Below are positions 1 to 9,001 of a DNA stretch of 64,000 nt, one piece after another. Position 1 is the stretch's first letter; every line of letters begins with the position of its first letter. The notes beneath the pieces were generated by a model. The model was not told where the DNA came from and did not search any database. It worked only from the letters and a program-made list of their open reading frames with translations. The DNA is from Hoeflea ulvae (lineage in GTDB: Bacteria; Pseudomonadota; Alphaproteobacteria; Rhizobiales; Rhizobiaceae), in contig NZ_JAOVZQ010000001.1 in the NCBI RefSeq assembly GCF_026619435.1, positions 4,781,501-4,845,500 of the forward strand, written 5' to 3'. The translations under genes and the position numbers were made by a program.

Positions 1-260
1 GCCTCGTAGTCGAGCGCGTCCTGCGGCGTCTCGAAAGCCCTGAACTGGGTCATGTCTGTTCCGGCCGCAAAGGCCTTGCCGCCGGCGCCGGACAGCACAA
101 TCGCGGTCACCGAGCCGTCTGTCGGCACTTCCCGGCAGGTTTTGGCGAGCGCCTCGTACATCTCGAATGTCAAAGCATTGCGGCTTGCGGGGCGGTTGAA
201 CGTCATCCACAGAGTTTTGCCCCGCAATTCCTCTGAAAGGTCAGGTGTGATGTCGGTCAT
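1..260 (-). CDS. Enoyl-CoA hydratase/isomerase family protein (N-terminal part, runs off window)
   Basis: Only the first 86 residues of a crotonase-fold protein are present; the gene continues past the left edge. FNRPASRNAL (residues 21-30) and the oxyanion-hole element AFAAGTDM (63-70) are typical of the family. The catalytic acidic residues lie outside the window, so hydratase, isomerase or another acyl-CoA reaction cannot be told apart. The ATG overlaps the stop of the TRAP large permease gene by four bases (ATGA), so the gene is probably translationally coupled and is the last visible cistron of the leftward aminotransferase-TRAP operon. Its presence suggests that the imported acid is handled as a CoA thioester. 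Confidence 0.85.
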   Translation of the reverse strand, partial: MTDITPDLSEELRGKTLWMTFNRPASRNALTFEMYEALAKTCREVPTDGSVTAIVLSGAGGKAFAAGTDMTQFRAFETPQDALDYE

Positions 261-1537
261 CGGTAGAAATACTCCACGAGGAACATCGGGACAGAAGGCA
301 CATAGGTGCACAGCATCAGCACCGCCAGAAGCACCCCGACAAACCAGACATTGACCTTCGAGACCTCCCAGATATTGGCCCGCGCCACCGAACAGGCGGT
401 GATCAGGACCGATGCCACCGGCGGCGTCTGCTGGCCGATGGCCAGGTTGAGCGTGACGATCAGGCCGAAATGCACCGGATCAATGCCCGCGGCCGTGATC
501 AGCGGGATCACGATCGGGATGACGAGAATGATGGCCGCGGCCGAGTGCAGGAAGAAGCCGATGATGAGGAAGAAGAAATTCAGAATGAGCAGGATCGCCC
601 ATTGCTGGGTGGTGATCGACAGTATGCTCTCGGCCAATTGCTGCGGAATCTGGGCGCGGGTCAGAAAGCCCCCCATCAGAACCGAAGCTGCAACCAGGAG
701 CATGACGACCGCGGTCTGGATACCGCCGTCGAGCATGGCGCGCCGCAGGTGGCTCCAGTCGATGTTGCGGTACCAGGCCGACACCACGATGGCGGCCAGA
801 ACGGCCAAGCCCGCGGCCTCCGTCGCAGTCACAAAGCCGCCGAAGATGCCGCCAAGAATAATGATCGGCAATCCGAAGGCGGGAAGCGCATCGACGAATG
901 TCTCGCGCACACGCGGCATGTTGAAGGCTTCTTCGGTGGGGAAATTGTAGCGCTTTGCAAAGAAGTAGGCGACGCCCATCAGGCCCGCCGCGCCGAGCAG
1001 ACCAGGCACCACGCCGGCGACGAAGAGCTGTTCGACCGATGTATTGGCCGAAGCCGCGTAAAGGATCATCGGAATCGACGGCGGAATGATGATGGCGAGA
1101 GAGGCCGACGACGAGGTGACAGCGGCCGAGAATTCCTTGCTGTAGCCGCGCTTCTTCATTTGCGGGATCAGGATCGAGCCCATGGCCGCCACATCGGCCA
1201 CCGCGGATCCGGAGATTTCGGCAAAGAACAGCGACACCCCGATATTGACCATCGCAAGCCCGCCGCGGACAAAGCCGATCAGGCTGGAGACAAAATTGAT
1301 CAGCCGGTCGGTTATCCCGCCGGCATTCATGATGGCGCCGGCCAGAACGAACATCGGGATGGCGATCAGCGAGAATTTGGTCGAGCCGTCATACATGTCC
1401 AGCGCGATGGTCACCAGGCTGTCGACGCCTTCGGTCAGGACCAGGCCGATGACGCCGCACATGGCCAGAGCCACGGCGATGGGAACATTGATGCAGATCA
1501 TCAGCATCAACCCGACAAAAATGGCGAATATCAGCAT
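257..1537 (-). CDS. dctM: TRAP transporter large permease (DctM family)
   Basis: A 426-residue polytopic membrane protein of normal DctM length. Hydrophobic segments run through the whole chain, and motifs such as IAIPMFVLAGAIMNAGGI (about residues 58-75) and AEISGSAVADVAAMGSI are typical of the TRAP large subunit, which forms the sodium-coupled transport channel. Its start overlaps the stop of the small permease by one base (TGATG), and its own stop overlaps the next gene. It works with the adjacent small permease and periplasmic binding protein to import an organic acid. The substrate cannot be assigned from the permease. Confidence 0.95.
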   Translation of the reverse strand: MLIFAIFVGLMLMICINVPIAVALAMCGVIGLVLTEGVDSLVTIALDMYDGSTKFSLIAIPMFVLAGAIMNAGGITDRLINFVSSLIGFVRGGLAMVNIGVSLFFAEISGSAVADVAAMGSILIPQMKKRGYSKEFSAAVTSSSASLAIIIPPSIPMILYAASANTSVEQLFVAGVVPGLLGAAGLMGVAYFFAKRYNFPTEEAFNMPRVRETFVDALPAFGLPIIILGGIFGGFVTATEAAGLAVLAAIVVSAWYRNIDWSHLRRAMLDGGIQTAVVMLLVAASVLMGGFLTRAQIPQQLAESILSITTQQWAILLILNFFFLIIGFFLHSAAAIILVIPIVIPLITAAGIDPVHFGLIVTLNLAIGQQTPPVASVLITACSVARANIWEVSKVNVWFVGVLLAVLMLCTYVPSVPMFLVEYFYR

Positions 1538-2103
1538 CAGACACGGTCCTTGTTTTTTTCAAGCTCGGCTTCGACTTCTTCCTCGATCTCGGCATGTTCG
1601 AGCGAAATCCCCGCAGCGGTGGTTTTCCAGTAGCCTGGCAGGCTCAGAAGCTGGCACAGGATGAACAGGAGCGCACCGATCGGGATCACCGACTGGGTCA
1701 GTTGAACAGGAACCCAGGTGATCGAGATCAGCGTGTCGCCTTCAAGCACTTCGAGCACCTGAAACCCGGCCCGCGCCATCAGGATGAAGAACACCAGCAC
1801 GATCGCTTCACCCAGAAGCAGCGCAGCCATCCGCAATGCAGGCGGCAGAGCAAGCAGCACCGTGTCAAATCCGATATGACGGCGGTGCAGGGCGGCAAGC
1901 GCCGACCCGTAATAGGTGATCCAGGCCAGCAGGATCGCGGCCACTTCATCATACCAGGAAAAGCTTTGCCCCATCAGCCGCGCGATGACGGCAGCCGTCA
2001 CGATGACGGTCAGCACGACCATCAGCACGATGGTGATCCATTCGAGTATCTTGCCCAGGACCGCCGTGATCTTGTGAACAAAGGGGGGCGAGGTTTGCTC
2101 CAT
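1537..2103 (-). CDS. dctQ: TRAP transporter small permease (DctQ family)
   Basis: A 188-residue protein with four predicted membrane segments; the first is about residues 22-45, followed by the WYDEVAAILLAWITYYGSA region typical of DctQ. DctQ proteins associate with the large permease and help dock the binding protein. The C-terminal tail is charged and acidic (HAEIEEEVEAELEKNKD), probably cytoplasmic. The gene lies between the binding-protein gene, about 120 bases upstream, and dctM, with a one-base overlap. Confidence 0.93.
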   Translation of the reverse strand: MEQTSPPFVHKITAVLGKILEWITIVLMVVLTVIVTAAVIARLMGQSFSWYDEVAAILLAWITYYGSALAALHRRHIGFDTVLLALPPALRMAALLLGEAIVLVFFILMARAGFQVLEVLEGDTLISITWVPVQLTQSVIPIGALLFILCQLLSLPGYWKTTAAGISLEHAEIEEEVEAELEKNKDRV

Positions 2104-2143
2104 TGCGGACCTGTCTGTTCTGATTTTTCAGGAGAATTCCGCA

Positions 2144-2218
2144 GTGGTCAGACAAGGCTGACCACCACGTGACGGCAGTGTCAGATGAGCGGGCAACAGG
2201 CCTCAGACCTGTTGCCCG
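2144..2218 (-). other. Two intercistronic hairpins between the TRAP binding-protein and permease genes
   Basis: Two perfect inverted repeats lie just after the binding-protein stop. The first has an 11-bp stem (2190-2200 with 2208-2218, 7-nt loop). The second has an 8-bp stem (2144-2151 with 2158-2165, 6-nt loop). Neither is followed by a T tract on the minus strand, so they look like mRNA-stabilising or partially attenuating structures. Such structures commonly let the binding protein be made in excess over the membrane subunits. That role is inferred. Confidence 0.6.
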
Positions 2219-2226
2219 ATGAAATC

Positions 2227-3207
2227 TCAGCTGCCGCTGGCAAGGCTGAGAACCTGGTCGATCATCTCCTGACCGCTATCAACCTCTTTCGCGAAGGCCT
2301 CGTAAATCGGCTTGGAGGCCTCGATGAACGCCGCCTTGTCAGCCTCGTTGACCTCGACGCCTGCCGCCTTGATGACGTCGAGCAGCTCGGTTTCGAGCTG
2401 GGCCGCCTTCTCATAGGTGAAATCCTGGGTCTTGCTTGCGCAATCGGTCAGCATCGCCTGCACATCCTCAGGCAGTTTCGAGAAGCTCTTCTGCGATGCG
2501 AGAATATAGGCCGGGGTGTAGACGTGGCCCGTGATCGACAGATATTTCTGCACTTCCTGGAATTTTGCAGAAGCGATCTGCGCGTAAGGATTTTCCTGGC
2601 CATCCATCACGCCTGTCTGCAAGGCAGTGAAGACGTCGGAAAATGCCATCGGCGTCGGATTGGCGCCGTAGAGCTTGAACATCGAGACACGCCAGACACC
2701 GTTCGGGGTGCGCAGCTTGATCCCTTCAAGATCGGAAGGAACGTTGATGGGACGGGTGTTGTTGGTGATGTGACGGAAGCCGTTTTCGGCAAGACCGACG
2801 ATGTGATAGCCCTTGGCCTCGGCGGCCGACTGGAACTTGTCCATCATCTCCCCCTGGACCCGGCGCATGTGGTCACGGTCCGAAATGATGTAGGGCATCT
2901 CGAAAATGCCGAACACATCATCAACCGACGACATCACCGAGGATGGCAGGGCAAAGTCGACCTGGCCGAGCTTGAGCTTCTGCAGCAGCTCCTTGTCCTT
3001 GCCGAGCTGCGAGGAACCGAAGGTCTGAACCTCGACCTTGCCGTCGCTTGTCGAGTTCACACATTCCGCAAAATTGTTGACGCTGGCTTCAAACAATGAT
3101 CCCGGCGCACCGACATGCCCGAATTTCATGGTCATGTCAGCAGCGAAAGCGCTGCCTGCGATGCCGAGGGCTGCGGTTGTTGCAAGCATTCTTGCGATAA
3201 ATTTCAT
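2227..3207 (-). CDS. dctP: TRAP transporter substrate-binding protein (DctP family)
   Basis: A 326-residue periplasmic binding protein. Residues 1-22 form a classical Sec signal peptide ending in AFA. The segment GIKLRTPNGVWR contains the arginine of the LRTP motif, which in characterised DctP proteins pairs with the substrate carboxylate, so an organic-acid ligand is likely. The ribosome site AGGAAG lies just before the ATG. It is the second gene of the leftward operon, 39 bases after the aminotransferase, which links the imported acid to amino-group or glyoxylate chemistry. Confidence 0.94.
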   Translation of the reverse strand: MKFIARMLATTAALGIAGSAFAADMTMKFGHVGAPGSLFEASVNNFAECVNSTSDGKVEVQTFGSSQLGKDKELLQKLKLGQVDFALPSSVMSSVDDVFGIFEMPYIISDRDHMRRVQGEMMDKFQSAAEAKGYHIVGLAENGFRHITNNTRPINVPSDLEGIKLRTPNGVWRVSMFKLYGANPTPMAFSDVFTALQTGVMDGQENPYAQIASAKFQEVQKYLSITGHVYTPAYILASQKSFSKLPEDVQAMLTDCASKTQDFTYEKAAQLETELLDVIKAAGVEVNEADKAAFIEASKPIYEAFAKEVDSGQEMIDQVLSLASGS

Positions 3208-3246
3208 TGGTCTTCCTCCCAGTAGACTGTTTCGATTCAGTGATTT

Positions 3247-4431
3247 TTACTCCGCCGCAACGCTTGTCCTATCCACGCCAAGCAATTCCATTGCAGCACT
3301 TACACCCCCGTCTCTATGGGGAACGCCGGCCTGTTTCAGGCCCATCTCCACACCGGCCAGAGTGGCCACCAGCATCAGGTCGTTGAAGTCGCCCAGATGG
3401 CCGATCCGGAACACCTGGTCAGCGACCTTGGACAGGCCATTGCCCAGCGACATGTTGAAATGTTTCAGGGTCGTTGCCCGGAACTGATCGGCGCTGTGCC
3501 CTTCGGGCATGAGAACGGCCGTCAGCACGCCGCTTTCCTGGCCCTGTTTTGAACACAGCACCTCGAGCCCCCAGCCCCGGACCGCCGCGCGCGCCGCCCG
3601 TCCGTGGCGCTGATGCCGTGAAAACACGTTCTCGAGCCCCTCCTCATGCAGCATCTCGATCGCTTCATTGAGGCCGTAGAGAAGGTTGGTGCTTGGCGTA
3701 TAGGGAAAGTATCCGGTCTTGTTGGGGCCGACCATGTCGGCCCAGTCCCAGTAGGAGCGCTGCAGGCCCGCCGTCTTGTTGGCGGCCATTGCCTTTTCGC
3801 TGACCGCGTTGAACGACAGCCCGGGCGGCAGCATCAGCCCCTTCTGCGATCCCGACACGGTGACATCGACACCCCATTCGTCATGATTGTAGTCGAGCGA
3901 GGCAAGGCCGGAAATCGTATCCACCATCAGCAGCGCCGGGTGCCCCGCATTGTCGATCGCCTTGCGAATGGCGGCAATTGGCGAGACCGATCCGGTCGAC
4001 GTCTCGTTGTGCACCACACAGACGGCCTTGATCTCATGGGCAGTGTCTTCCGCCAGATAGGCTTCGATCTGGTCGGGATCGGCGCCGCCGCGCCAGTCAC
4101 TTTCGATGAATTCGGCTTTCAGCTTCAGCTGCTCGGCGATCTTTTTCCACAGGGTGGCGAAATGACCGGTCTCGAACATCAGCACCCGGTCACCCGGCGA
4201 CAGCGTGTTGACCAGCGCCGCTTCCCAGGCGCCGGTGCCCGAGGACGGATAGATGAAGACATTCTGCTCCGTCTTGAAGATTGTCTTCAGACCGGTCAGC
4301 GCCTGCATCCCGACCTTGGCAAAATCCGGTCCGCGATGATCGATGGTCTGCGCCGAGATCGCCCGCAGGATGCGTCCAGGCACCGAGCTCGGTCCTGGTA
4401 TCTGCAAGAAGTGATGTCCTGTCTGTCTCAT
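3247..4431 (-). CDS. Class V aminotransferase, serine/alanine-glyoxylate aminotransferase type
   Basis: A 394-residue PLP enzyme of the alanine/serine-glyoxylate transaminase family. The N-terminus HFLQIPGPSSVPGRILRA is characteristic of this family. The Schiff-base lysine is expected at Lys197 in SGSQKGLM, and Asp171 of DTISGLAS would contact the pyridine nitrogen. The start was placed at ATG 4431, ten codons inside a possible GTG at 4461, because family members begin with this motif. The family transfers amino groups to glyoxylate or to related oxo-acids such as sulfonated ones. The gene is first in the TRAP operon, directly behind a strong promoter. The exact donor and acceptor are unknown. 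Confidence 0.88.
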   Translation of the reverse strand: MRQTGHHFLQIPGPSSVPGRILRAISAQTIDHRGPDFAKVGMQALTGLKTIFKTEQNVFIYPSSGTGAWEAALVNTLSPGDRVLMFETGHFATLWKKIAEQLKLKAEFIESDWRGGADPDQIEAYLAEDTAHEIKAVCVVHNETSTGSVSPIAAIRKAIDNAGHPALLMVDTISGLASLDYNHDEWGVDVTVSGSQKGLMLPPGLSFNAVSEKAMAANKTAGLQRSYWDWADMVGPNKTGYFPYTPSTNLLYGLNEAIEMLHEEGLENVFSRHQRHGRAARAAVRGWGLEVLCSKQGQESGVLTAVLMPEGHSADQFRATTLKHFNMSLGNGLSKVADQVFRIGHLGDFNDLMLVATLAGVEMGLKQAGVPHRDGGVSAAMELLGVDRTSVAAE

Positions 4432-4505
4432 GATCCCCCCGGGATTTCGTCCGCGTCTCACCCGGTCTTTTTGGTCCGACCGGCGTCATGCAGCATCTTT
4501 GTCGT

Positions 4506-4541
4506 TGTGTAGATTACATTTTGAATTCATAATTAAGTCAA
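4506..4541 (-). promoter_or_regulatory. Sigma-70 promoter with overlapping palindrome (putative GntR operator)
   Basis: On the minus strand, TTGACT (4541-4536) and TGTAAT (4518-4513) are separated by 17 bases and point at the aminotransferase-TRAP operon. The -10 box lies inside the palindrome TGTAGATTACA (4508-4518), a plausible site for the GntR/FCD regulator encoded 3 kb away in the divergent arm. The promoter match is seen directly; the regulator assignment is inferred. Confidence 0.6.
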
Positions 4542-4581
4542 CAAAATTCTCGTTTCCGTATTTTCTGGCCAGGTGGATCAC

Positions 4582-7485
4582 GTGTCGAATCTTGCTCAAA
4601 CCCTTTCCAAGCGTGTCCAGGGCGACATCATGTTCGACCGGTTTTCCCGCGGCCGTTACGCAACCGATGCCTCGTTTTACCAGATGATGCCGCTCGGGAT
4701 TCTCTCGCCCAGATCCGAAGACGACATCCACGCCGCCATCGACATTGCCCGCGAACAGGCCGTGCCGGTCCTCGCCGAGGGCGGCGGAACCTCGCAATGC
4801 GGCCAGACCGTCAACGAGGCGCTGGTTCTCGACAACACCCAGTATTTCAACGACATCCTGGAACTCGACGTCGACAACATGCGCTGTGTGGTTCGCCCCG
4901 GCATCGTTCTCGATGAGCTCAACCGCGCACTCAAGCAGCATGGCCTCTGGTTTCCTGTCGATGTGTCCACCGCCTCACGGGCCACCATCGGCGGCATGGC
5001 GGCCAACAATTCATGCGGCGGGAAATCCCTCCGCTACGGCATGATGCGCGACAATGTGCTGTCGATCGAAGCCGTCATGGCCGATGGCAGCAAGCACCAT
5101 TTCGGGCCGGACAGCAGCGGCCAGTCCGCGGCCTACAAAGCGCTCTCGGCGGATCTTCTGGCGCTCGGCGCCCGGGAAGCCGCGGAAATCGATGCGCGTT
5201 TTCCAAATGTGATGCGCCGCGTCGGCGGCTACAATATCGATGCCCTGGTCCCCGGCGCGGCCCCCAACAACCTGGCCCATCTGCTGGTCGGCTCGGAGGG
5301 AACGCTCGCCTATTCGACCGCGATCGAGCTGAAGCTCTCGCCGCTGATTTCAGGCAAGGCGATCGGTGTCTGCCACTTCCCGACATTCTATCAGGCCATG
5401 GATGCGGCGCAGCATCTGGTCACCCTGATGCCGCAGGGCGTGGAGCTGGTGGATTCGACCATGATCGCGCTGGCGCGTGACATTCCGATGTTCCGCCGCA
5501 CCATCGAGAATTTTGTCACCGGCGACCCGGCGGCACTCCTGCTGGTCGAATTCATCGAGGAGGATCAGGCCGACAACGCGGTCAAGCTGTGTCAGTTGGA
5601 GGAGATGATGGGGGATCTCGGATTCGCCTGGTCGGGAACGGGCAAACAATGGGGCGGCGTGACCTCGGTCACCGACCCTGTTCTGCAAAACCAGATCGCC
5701 GAGCTGCGCAAATCCGGGCTCAACATCATGATGTCGATGAAGACAGACGGAAAACCGGTCTCCTTCGTCGAGGATTGCGCCGTCGAGCTGCCCGACCTCG
5801 CGGAATACACGGCAGGACTGACGGACATCTTCGAAAAACACGGCACCAGGGGAACCTGGTACGCCCACGCCTCTGTCGGCTGCCTGCATGTCCGCCCGGT
5901 TCTCAATCTCAGGCTCGACCAGGACGTCAGGACCATGCGCGCCGTGGCCGAGGAATGTTTTGACCTGGTAGCACGCTACAAGGGCTCCCATTCGGGCGAA
6001 CATGGCGACGGCATCGTCCGCTCCGAATTCCACGAGAAGATGTTCGGTGCGCGGATGGTGGCGAATTTCGGCGAGGTCAAGCAGCGCTTTGATCCCGGCG
6101 GCCTGTTCAATCCGGGCAAGATCGTGTCCCCGCCAAAGATGGATGACCGGCGGCTGTTCCGCTATCCGCCGGATTATTCGGTGCCGGAAATGCAGACCGA
6201 GCTCGACTGGTCCGAATGGACCGGCAGCGGCGGCGGTTTCCAGGGCGCCATCGAGATGTGCAACAACAATGGCGCCTGCCGCAAGCTCAAGGGCGGGGTC
6301 ATGTGCCCGTCCTTCCGCGTCACCCGCAAGGAAAAGGACCTGACCCGCGGCCGCGCCAACACGCTGCGCCTGGCAATCTCGGGTCAGCTCGGCGCAAATG
6401 CCTTCGCCTCTGACGAGATGGCCGACACCATGAAGCTCTGCGTTTCCTGCAAGGGCTGCAAGAGCGAGTGCCCCACCGGCGTCGACATGGCCCGCATGAA
6501 GATCGAGGTGCTGTCTGCACGGGCAAAAAAGAACGGGCTCGGTCTTCACGACAGGCTGGTCGGTTTTCTGCCGCGCTATGCCGTCTGGGCTTCCAAGGCT
6601 CCCTTCCTGATGAACCTGCGGGACCGCATCCCCGGCCTGGCAAGACTGTCGGAAAAGCTCACCGGCTTCACCGCACAACGCGCACTGCCGCAATGGAGCG
6701 CAAACCCCTTCAGGGACAGCGAGCTCCAGGATAGTCCTGCACCGCAAGCGGTGCTGTTTGTCGACAGTTTCAACCGGTATTTCGAGCCTGAAAACCTGCG
6801 CGCGGCGATCCGTGTTCTGCAGGCGGCCGGCGTGTCGCTGGATGTGGTCAAGGCGGCCGACGGCGGACGGCCCTTGTGTTGCGGGCGCACATTCCTGTCC
6901 GTCGGGCTGGTCGACAAGGCGAAAGAAGAGGCACAGCGACTGGTCGAGGCACTCCTGCCCTATGCGGAAAAAGGCCTGCCGATCATCGGCCTTGAACCGA
7001 GTTGCCTTTTGACCCTGCGTGACGAGATCCCCGCCCTCCTGCCCGGCAAGCCGACAGCCCTGATTGCAAAACACGCCGTCATGTTCGAGGAATTCATCGC
7101 CAACCAGTCCGAAAATACCGCCTTCCATCTGCCATTGAAATCGCCGCAGGCGAAGATCGTCCTGCACGGCCATTGCCACCAGAAGGCAATGAATGTGATG
7201 TCCAGCATCGAGAAGGTGCTGGCAATGCTGCCCGATACGCCGGTCGAAAAGATCGAAACCAGTTGCTGCGGCATGGCCGGTGCGTTCGGCTATGGAACTG
7301 ACACGCATGCGATATCCCTGCAAATGGGCGAGCTGGACCTGCTTCCGGCGGTGCGCGCCGCAGATTCTGATGCGATCATTGTTGCAGATGGCACTTCCTG
7401 CAGGCATCAGATAAGCGACAATACCGACCGCAAGCCGTTGCATGTCGCCCGCCTTCTGGACATGGTGCTGAAACAGGATGCCTGA
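4582..7485 (+). CDS. FAD-linked 2-hydroxyacid dehydrogenase with Fe-S and CCG domains (YdiJ/GlcD type)
   Basis: A large flavo-iron-sulfur oxidoreductase of about 967 residues. In order it has an FAD-binding type 4 domain (about 35-230, with GGGTSQCGQ and NNSCGGKSLRYG), an FAD-oxidase C-terminal domain (about 255-500, with GSHSGEHGDGIVRSEF), a ferredoxin-like part with two Cys groups (CNNNGAC to MCP near 560-576, and CVSCKGCKSECP near 620-631), and two CCG modules (CCGRTF, GHCHQK, SCCGMAGAFGYG) near the C-terminus. This is the architecture of YdiJ-like D-2-hydroxyglutarate dehydrogenases and of fused GlcD/GlcF or D-lactate dehydrogenases, which pass electrons to the quinone pool. GTG 4582 is preferred over GTG 4573 because AGGTGGA lies at good spacing. 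The substrate is unknown. Confidence 0.88.
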   Translation: MSNLAQTLSKRVQGDIMFDRFSRGRYATDASFYQMMPLGILSPRSEDDIHAAIDIAREQAVPVLAEGGGTSQCGQTVNEALVLDNTQYFNDILELDVDNMRCVVRPGIVLDELNRALKQHGLWFPVDVSTASRATIGGMAANNSCGGKSLRYGMMRDNVLSIEAVMADGSKHHFGPDSSGQSAAYKALSADLLALGAREAAEIDARFPNVMRRVGGYNIDALVPGAAPNNLAHLLVGSEGTLAYSTAIELKLSPLISGKAIGVCHFPTFYQAMDAAQHLVTLMPQGVELVDSTMIALARDIPMFRRTIENFVTGDPAALLLVEFIEEDQADNAVKLCQLEEMMGDLGFAWSGTGKQWGGVTSVTDPVLQNQIAELRKSGLNIMMSMKTDGKPVSFVEDCAVELPDLAEYTAGLTDIFEKHGTRGTWYAHASVGCLHVRPVLNLRLDQDVRTMRAVAEECFDLVARYKGSHSGEHGDGIVRSEFHEKMFGARMVANFGEVKQRFDPGGLFNPGKIVSPPKMDDRRLFRYPPDYSVPEMQTELDWSEWTGSGGGFQGAIEMCNNNGACRKLKGGVMCPSFRVTRKEKDLTRGRANTLRLAISGQLGANAFASDEMADTMKLCVSCKGCKSECPTGVDMARMKIEVLSARAKKNGLGLHDRLVGFLPRYAVWASKAPFLMNLRDRIPGLARLSEKLTGFTAQRALPQWSANPFRDSELQDSPAPQAVLFVDSFNRYFEPENLRAAIRVLQAAGVSLDVVKAADGGRPLCCGRTFLSVGLVDKAKEEAQRLVEALLPYAEKGLPIIGLEPSCLLTLRDEIPALLPGKPTALIAKHAVMFEEFIANQSENTAFHLPLKSPQAKIVLHGHCHQKAMNVMSSIEKVLAMLPDTPVEKIETSCCGMAGAFGYGTDTHAISLQMGELDLLPAVRAADSDAIIVADGTSCRHQISDNTDRKPLHVARLLDMVLKQDA

Positions 7486-7491
7486 GACCAA

Positions 7492-8196
7492 ATGAGTGCA
7501 ATGACCGATAGCAATGTGATTGAACGAAAGTCCCTTCACCTCGAACTGGTGGAGCGCATCCGGCCTCTGATCGTCGAAAGCCAATTGCTGCCCGGCGACA
7601 AGGTGCCCGAAAGAGAATTATGTGAGCGTTTCGGCGTGTCACGCACGCCAATGCGCGAGGCCCTCAAGGTGCTGGCATCCGAAGGCCTGGTGCGGCTGGA
7701 ACCCAATCGCGGCGCATGGGTGACCGTGGTCACGGTTGAAGAAGTGGAAGAGGTGTTTCCGGTTCTCGGAGTTCTCGAAGCCTTGTCCGGGGAACTGGCC
7801 TGCGCCTACATCACCGACGCAGAGATCAGCCATGTCCGCCGGCTGCATGACCAGATGATGCAGAGCTATAGAGACCGGAATCTGGCCGATTATTTCAAGA
7901 CCAATCAGGAGATCCACGGCGCCATCCTGGTGGCTGCCAGAAACCACACCCTGACCAATGCCTGCCGGGCCCTTTCCGCGCGCATGCAAAGGGCCCGCTA
8001 TGTCGCCAACATGTCGGAAAAACGCTGGGCCGACGCTGTCAGCGAGCATGAGCAGATCATCCAGTCGCTCGAAGCCCGCGATGGCAAGCAGTTGAGCCAG
8101 GTCCTAATTGAGCACATGAAGAACAAGAAAGCGTCGGTGCTGGCCTGGCTGACAGGAGCGGCACCGAAAACGCCGTCCAGGGAAACCGCGGAATAG
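7492..8196 (+). CDS. GntR family transcriptional regulator with FCD domain
   Basis: A 234-residue regulator. The winged helix-turn-helix lies near residues 15-75 (LCERFGVSRTPMREALKVL is the recognition region). It is followed by an all-helical FCD ligand-binding domain (about 90-215), whose His and Asp residues usually bind a metal that holds a carboxylate ligand. It follows the hydroxyacid dehydrogenase gene by six bases and is co-transcribed with it. It most likely represses the divergent promoter region at 4.43-4.58 kb in response to the imported acid or its metabolite. A second ATG at 7501 is possible. Confidence 0.92.
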   Translation: MSAMTDSNVIERKSLHLELVERIRPLIVESQLLPGDKVPERELCERFGVSRTPMREALKVLASEGLVRLEPNRGAWVTVVTVEEVEEVFPVLGVLEALSGELACAYITDAEISHVRRLHDQMMQSYRDRNLADYFKTNQEIHGAILVAARNHTLTNACRALSARMQRARYVANMSEKRWADAVSEHEQIIQSLEARDGKQLSQVLIEHMKNKKASVLAWLTGAAPKTPSRETAE

Positions 8197-8296
8197 AACT
8201 GCTGCAGACGGCCGGGCCCCGGGCAACTTCTGTATGGCTACCCGCATCCCGAAAGACCCGCGTCACGCCTGATGCGCGCCCGTCCGGGCGAAAACA

Positions 8297-9001
8297 TCAC
8301 ACCGCCAGATAGCGCGTCTTGAGGTCGGGATTGGCGTCGAACTCGGCCCAGTCACCCGAGAACACGATCCGCCCGCTGTCGAGCAGATAGAGCCGTTCGG
8401 TACAGGCGCGGGCGAACCAGACATTCTGTTCGGTCAGCAGCAGCGTTGTGCCGTTGTTCTTGCGCATCGCCGCAAGCTGGCGGGCAATGTCCTGCACGAT
8501 CACAGGCGCCACGCCCTCCGTCGGCTCGTCCAGCAACAGGCAGTCCGGGCGTGAAAACACCGAACGCGCGATAGCAAGAACCTGCTGCTGGCCGCCGCTG
8601 AGTTCGAAGCCGAGCCGGTCCTGGAGATCGCGCAGCATCGGAAAGAAACCGAAGATCTCCTCCAGCGTATAGGGCTCTGTGCCCGGACGCGTTGCGTGAC
8701 GGCCCATCTTGATATTCTCGGCGACCGTCAGATGGCGGTAAATCCGCCGGTCTTCGGGCACCAGGCCAAGGCCGCGGCGGGCGCGCGCAAAGGCGGGTAG
8801 TCCGGTGACATCCTCGCCGCGCAGCGTGATCGGCCCTTCTGCCTTGGGCCCGCCATTCATGATCCCCTTGAACAGCGTCGTCTTGCCGGCGCCGTTGCGT
8901 CCGAGAATGGCGACACCTTCGCCATCGGCCACCGAGATTTTGACGTCCTGGATGATGTGGCTGTCACCGTAGAAAAGATTGAGCGGTCCGGCTTCAAGCA
9001 T
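8297..9001 (-). CDS. livF: Branched-chain amino acid type ABC transporter ATP-binding protein (LivF)
   Basis: A 234-residue ATPase with Walker A GRNGAGKT, signature LSGGQQQ and Walker B LLLDEPTEGVAP; the last is characteristic of LivF. The start was placed at ATG 9001 (MLEAGPLNLFYGD) because a longer upstream frame only reads through the livG gene. It overlaps the 3' end of livG by eight bases. It is the last gene of the first Liv-type importer operon (livK, livH, livM, livG, livF), which is preceded by operator 13049-13062. Confidence 0.93.
   Translation of the reverse strand: MLEAGPLNLFYGDSHIIQDVKISVADGEGVAILGRNGAGKTTLFKGIMNGGPKAEGPITLRGEDVTGLPAFARARRGLGLVPEDRRIYRHLTVAENIKMGRHATRPGTEPYTLEEIFGFFPMLRDLQDRLGFELSGGQQQVLAIARSVFSRPDCLLLDEPTEGVAPVIVQDIARQLAAMRKNNGTTLLLTEQNVWFARACTERLYLLDSGRIVFSGDWAEFDANPDLKTRYLAV

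Noticed and set aside
5350..7584. A 744-codon open frame antisense to the hydroxyacid dehydrogenase
   Set aside because: The sense strand encodes a complete multi-domain enzyme; the antisense frame has no domain and is a product of high GC content.
8262..8285. GC-rich hairpin between the GntR and livF genes
   Set aside because: The loop is only two bases at full pairing and no T tract follows on either strand, so it is not called a terminator.
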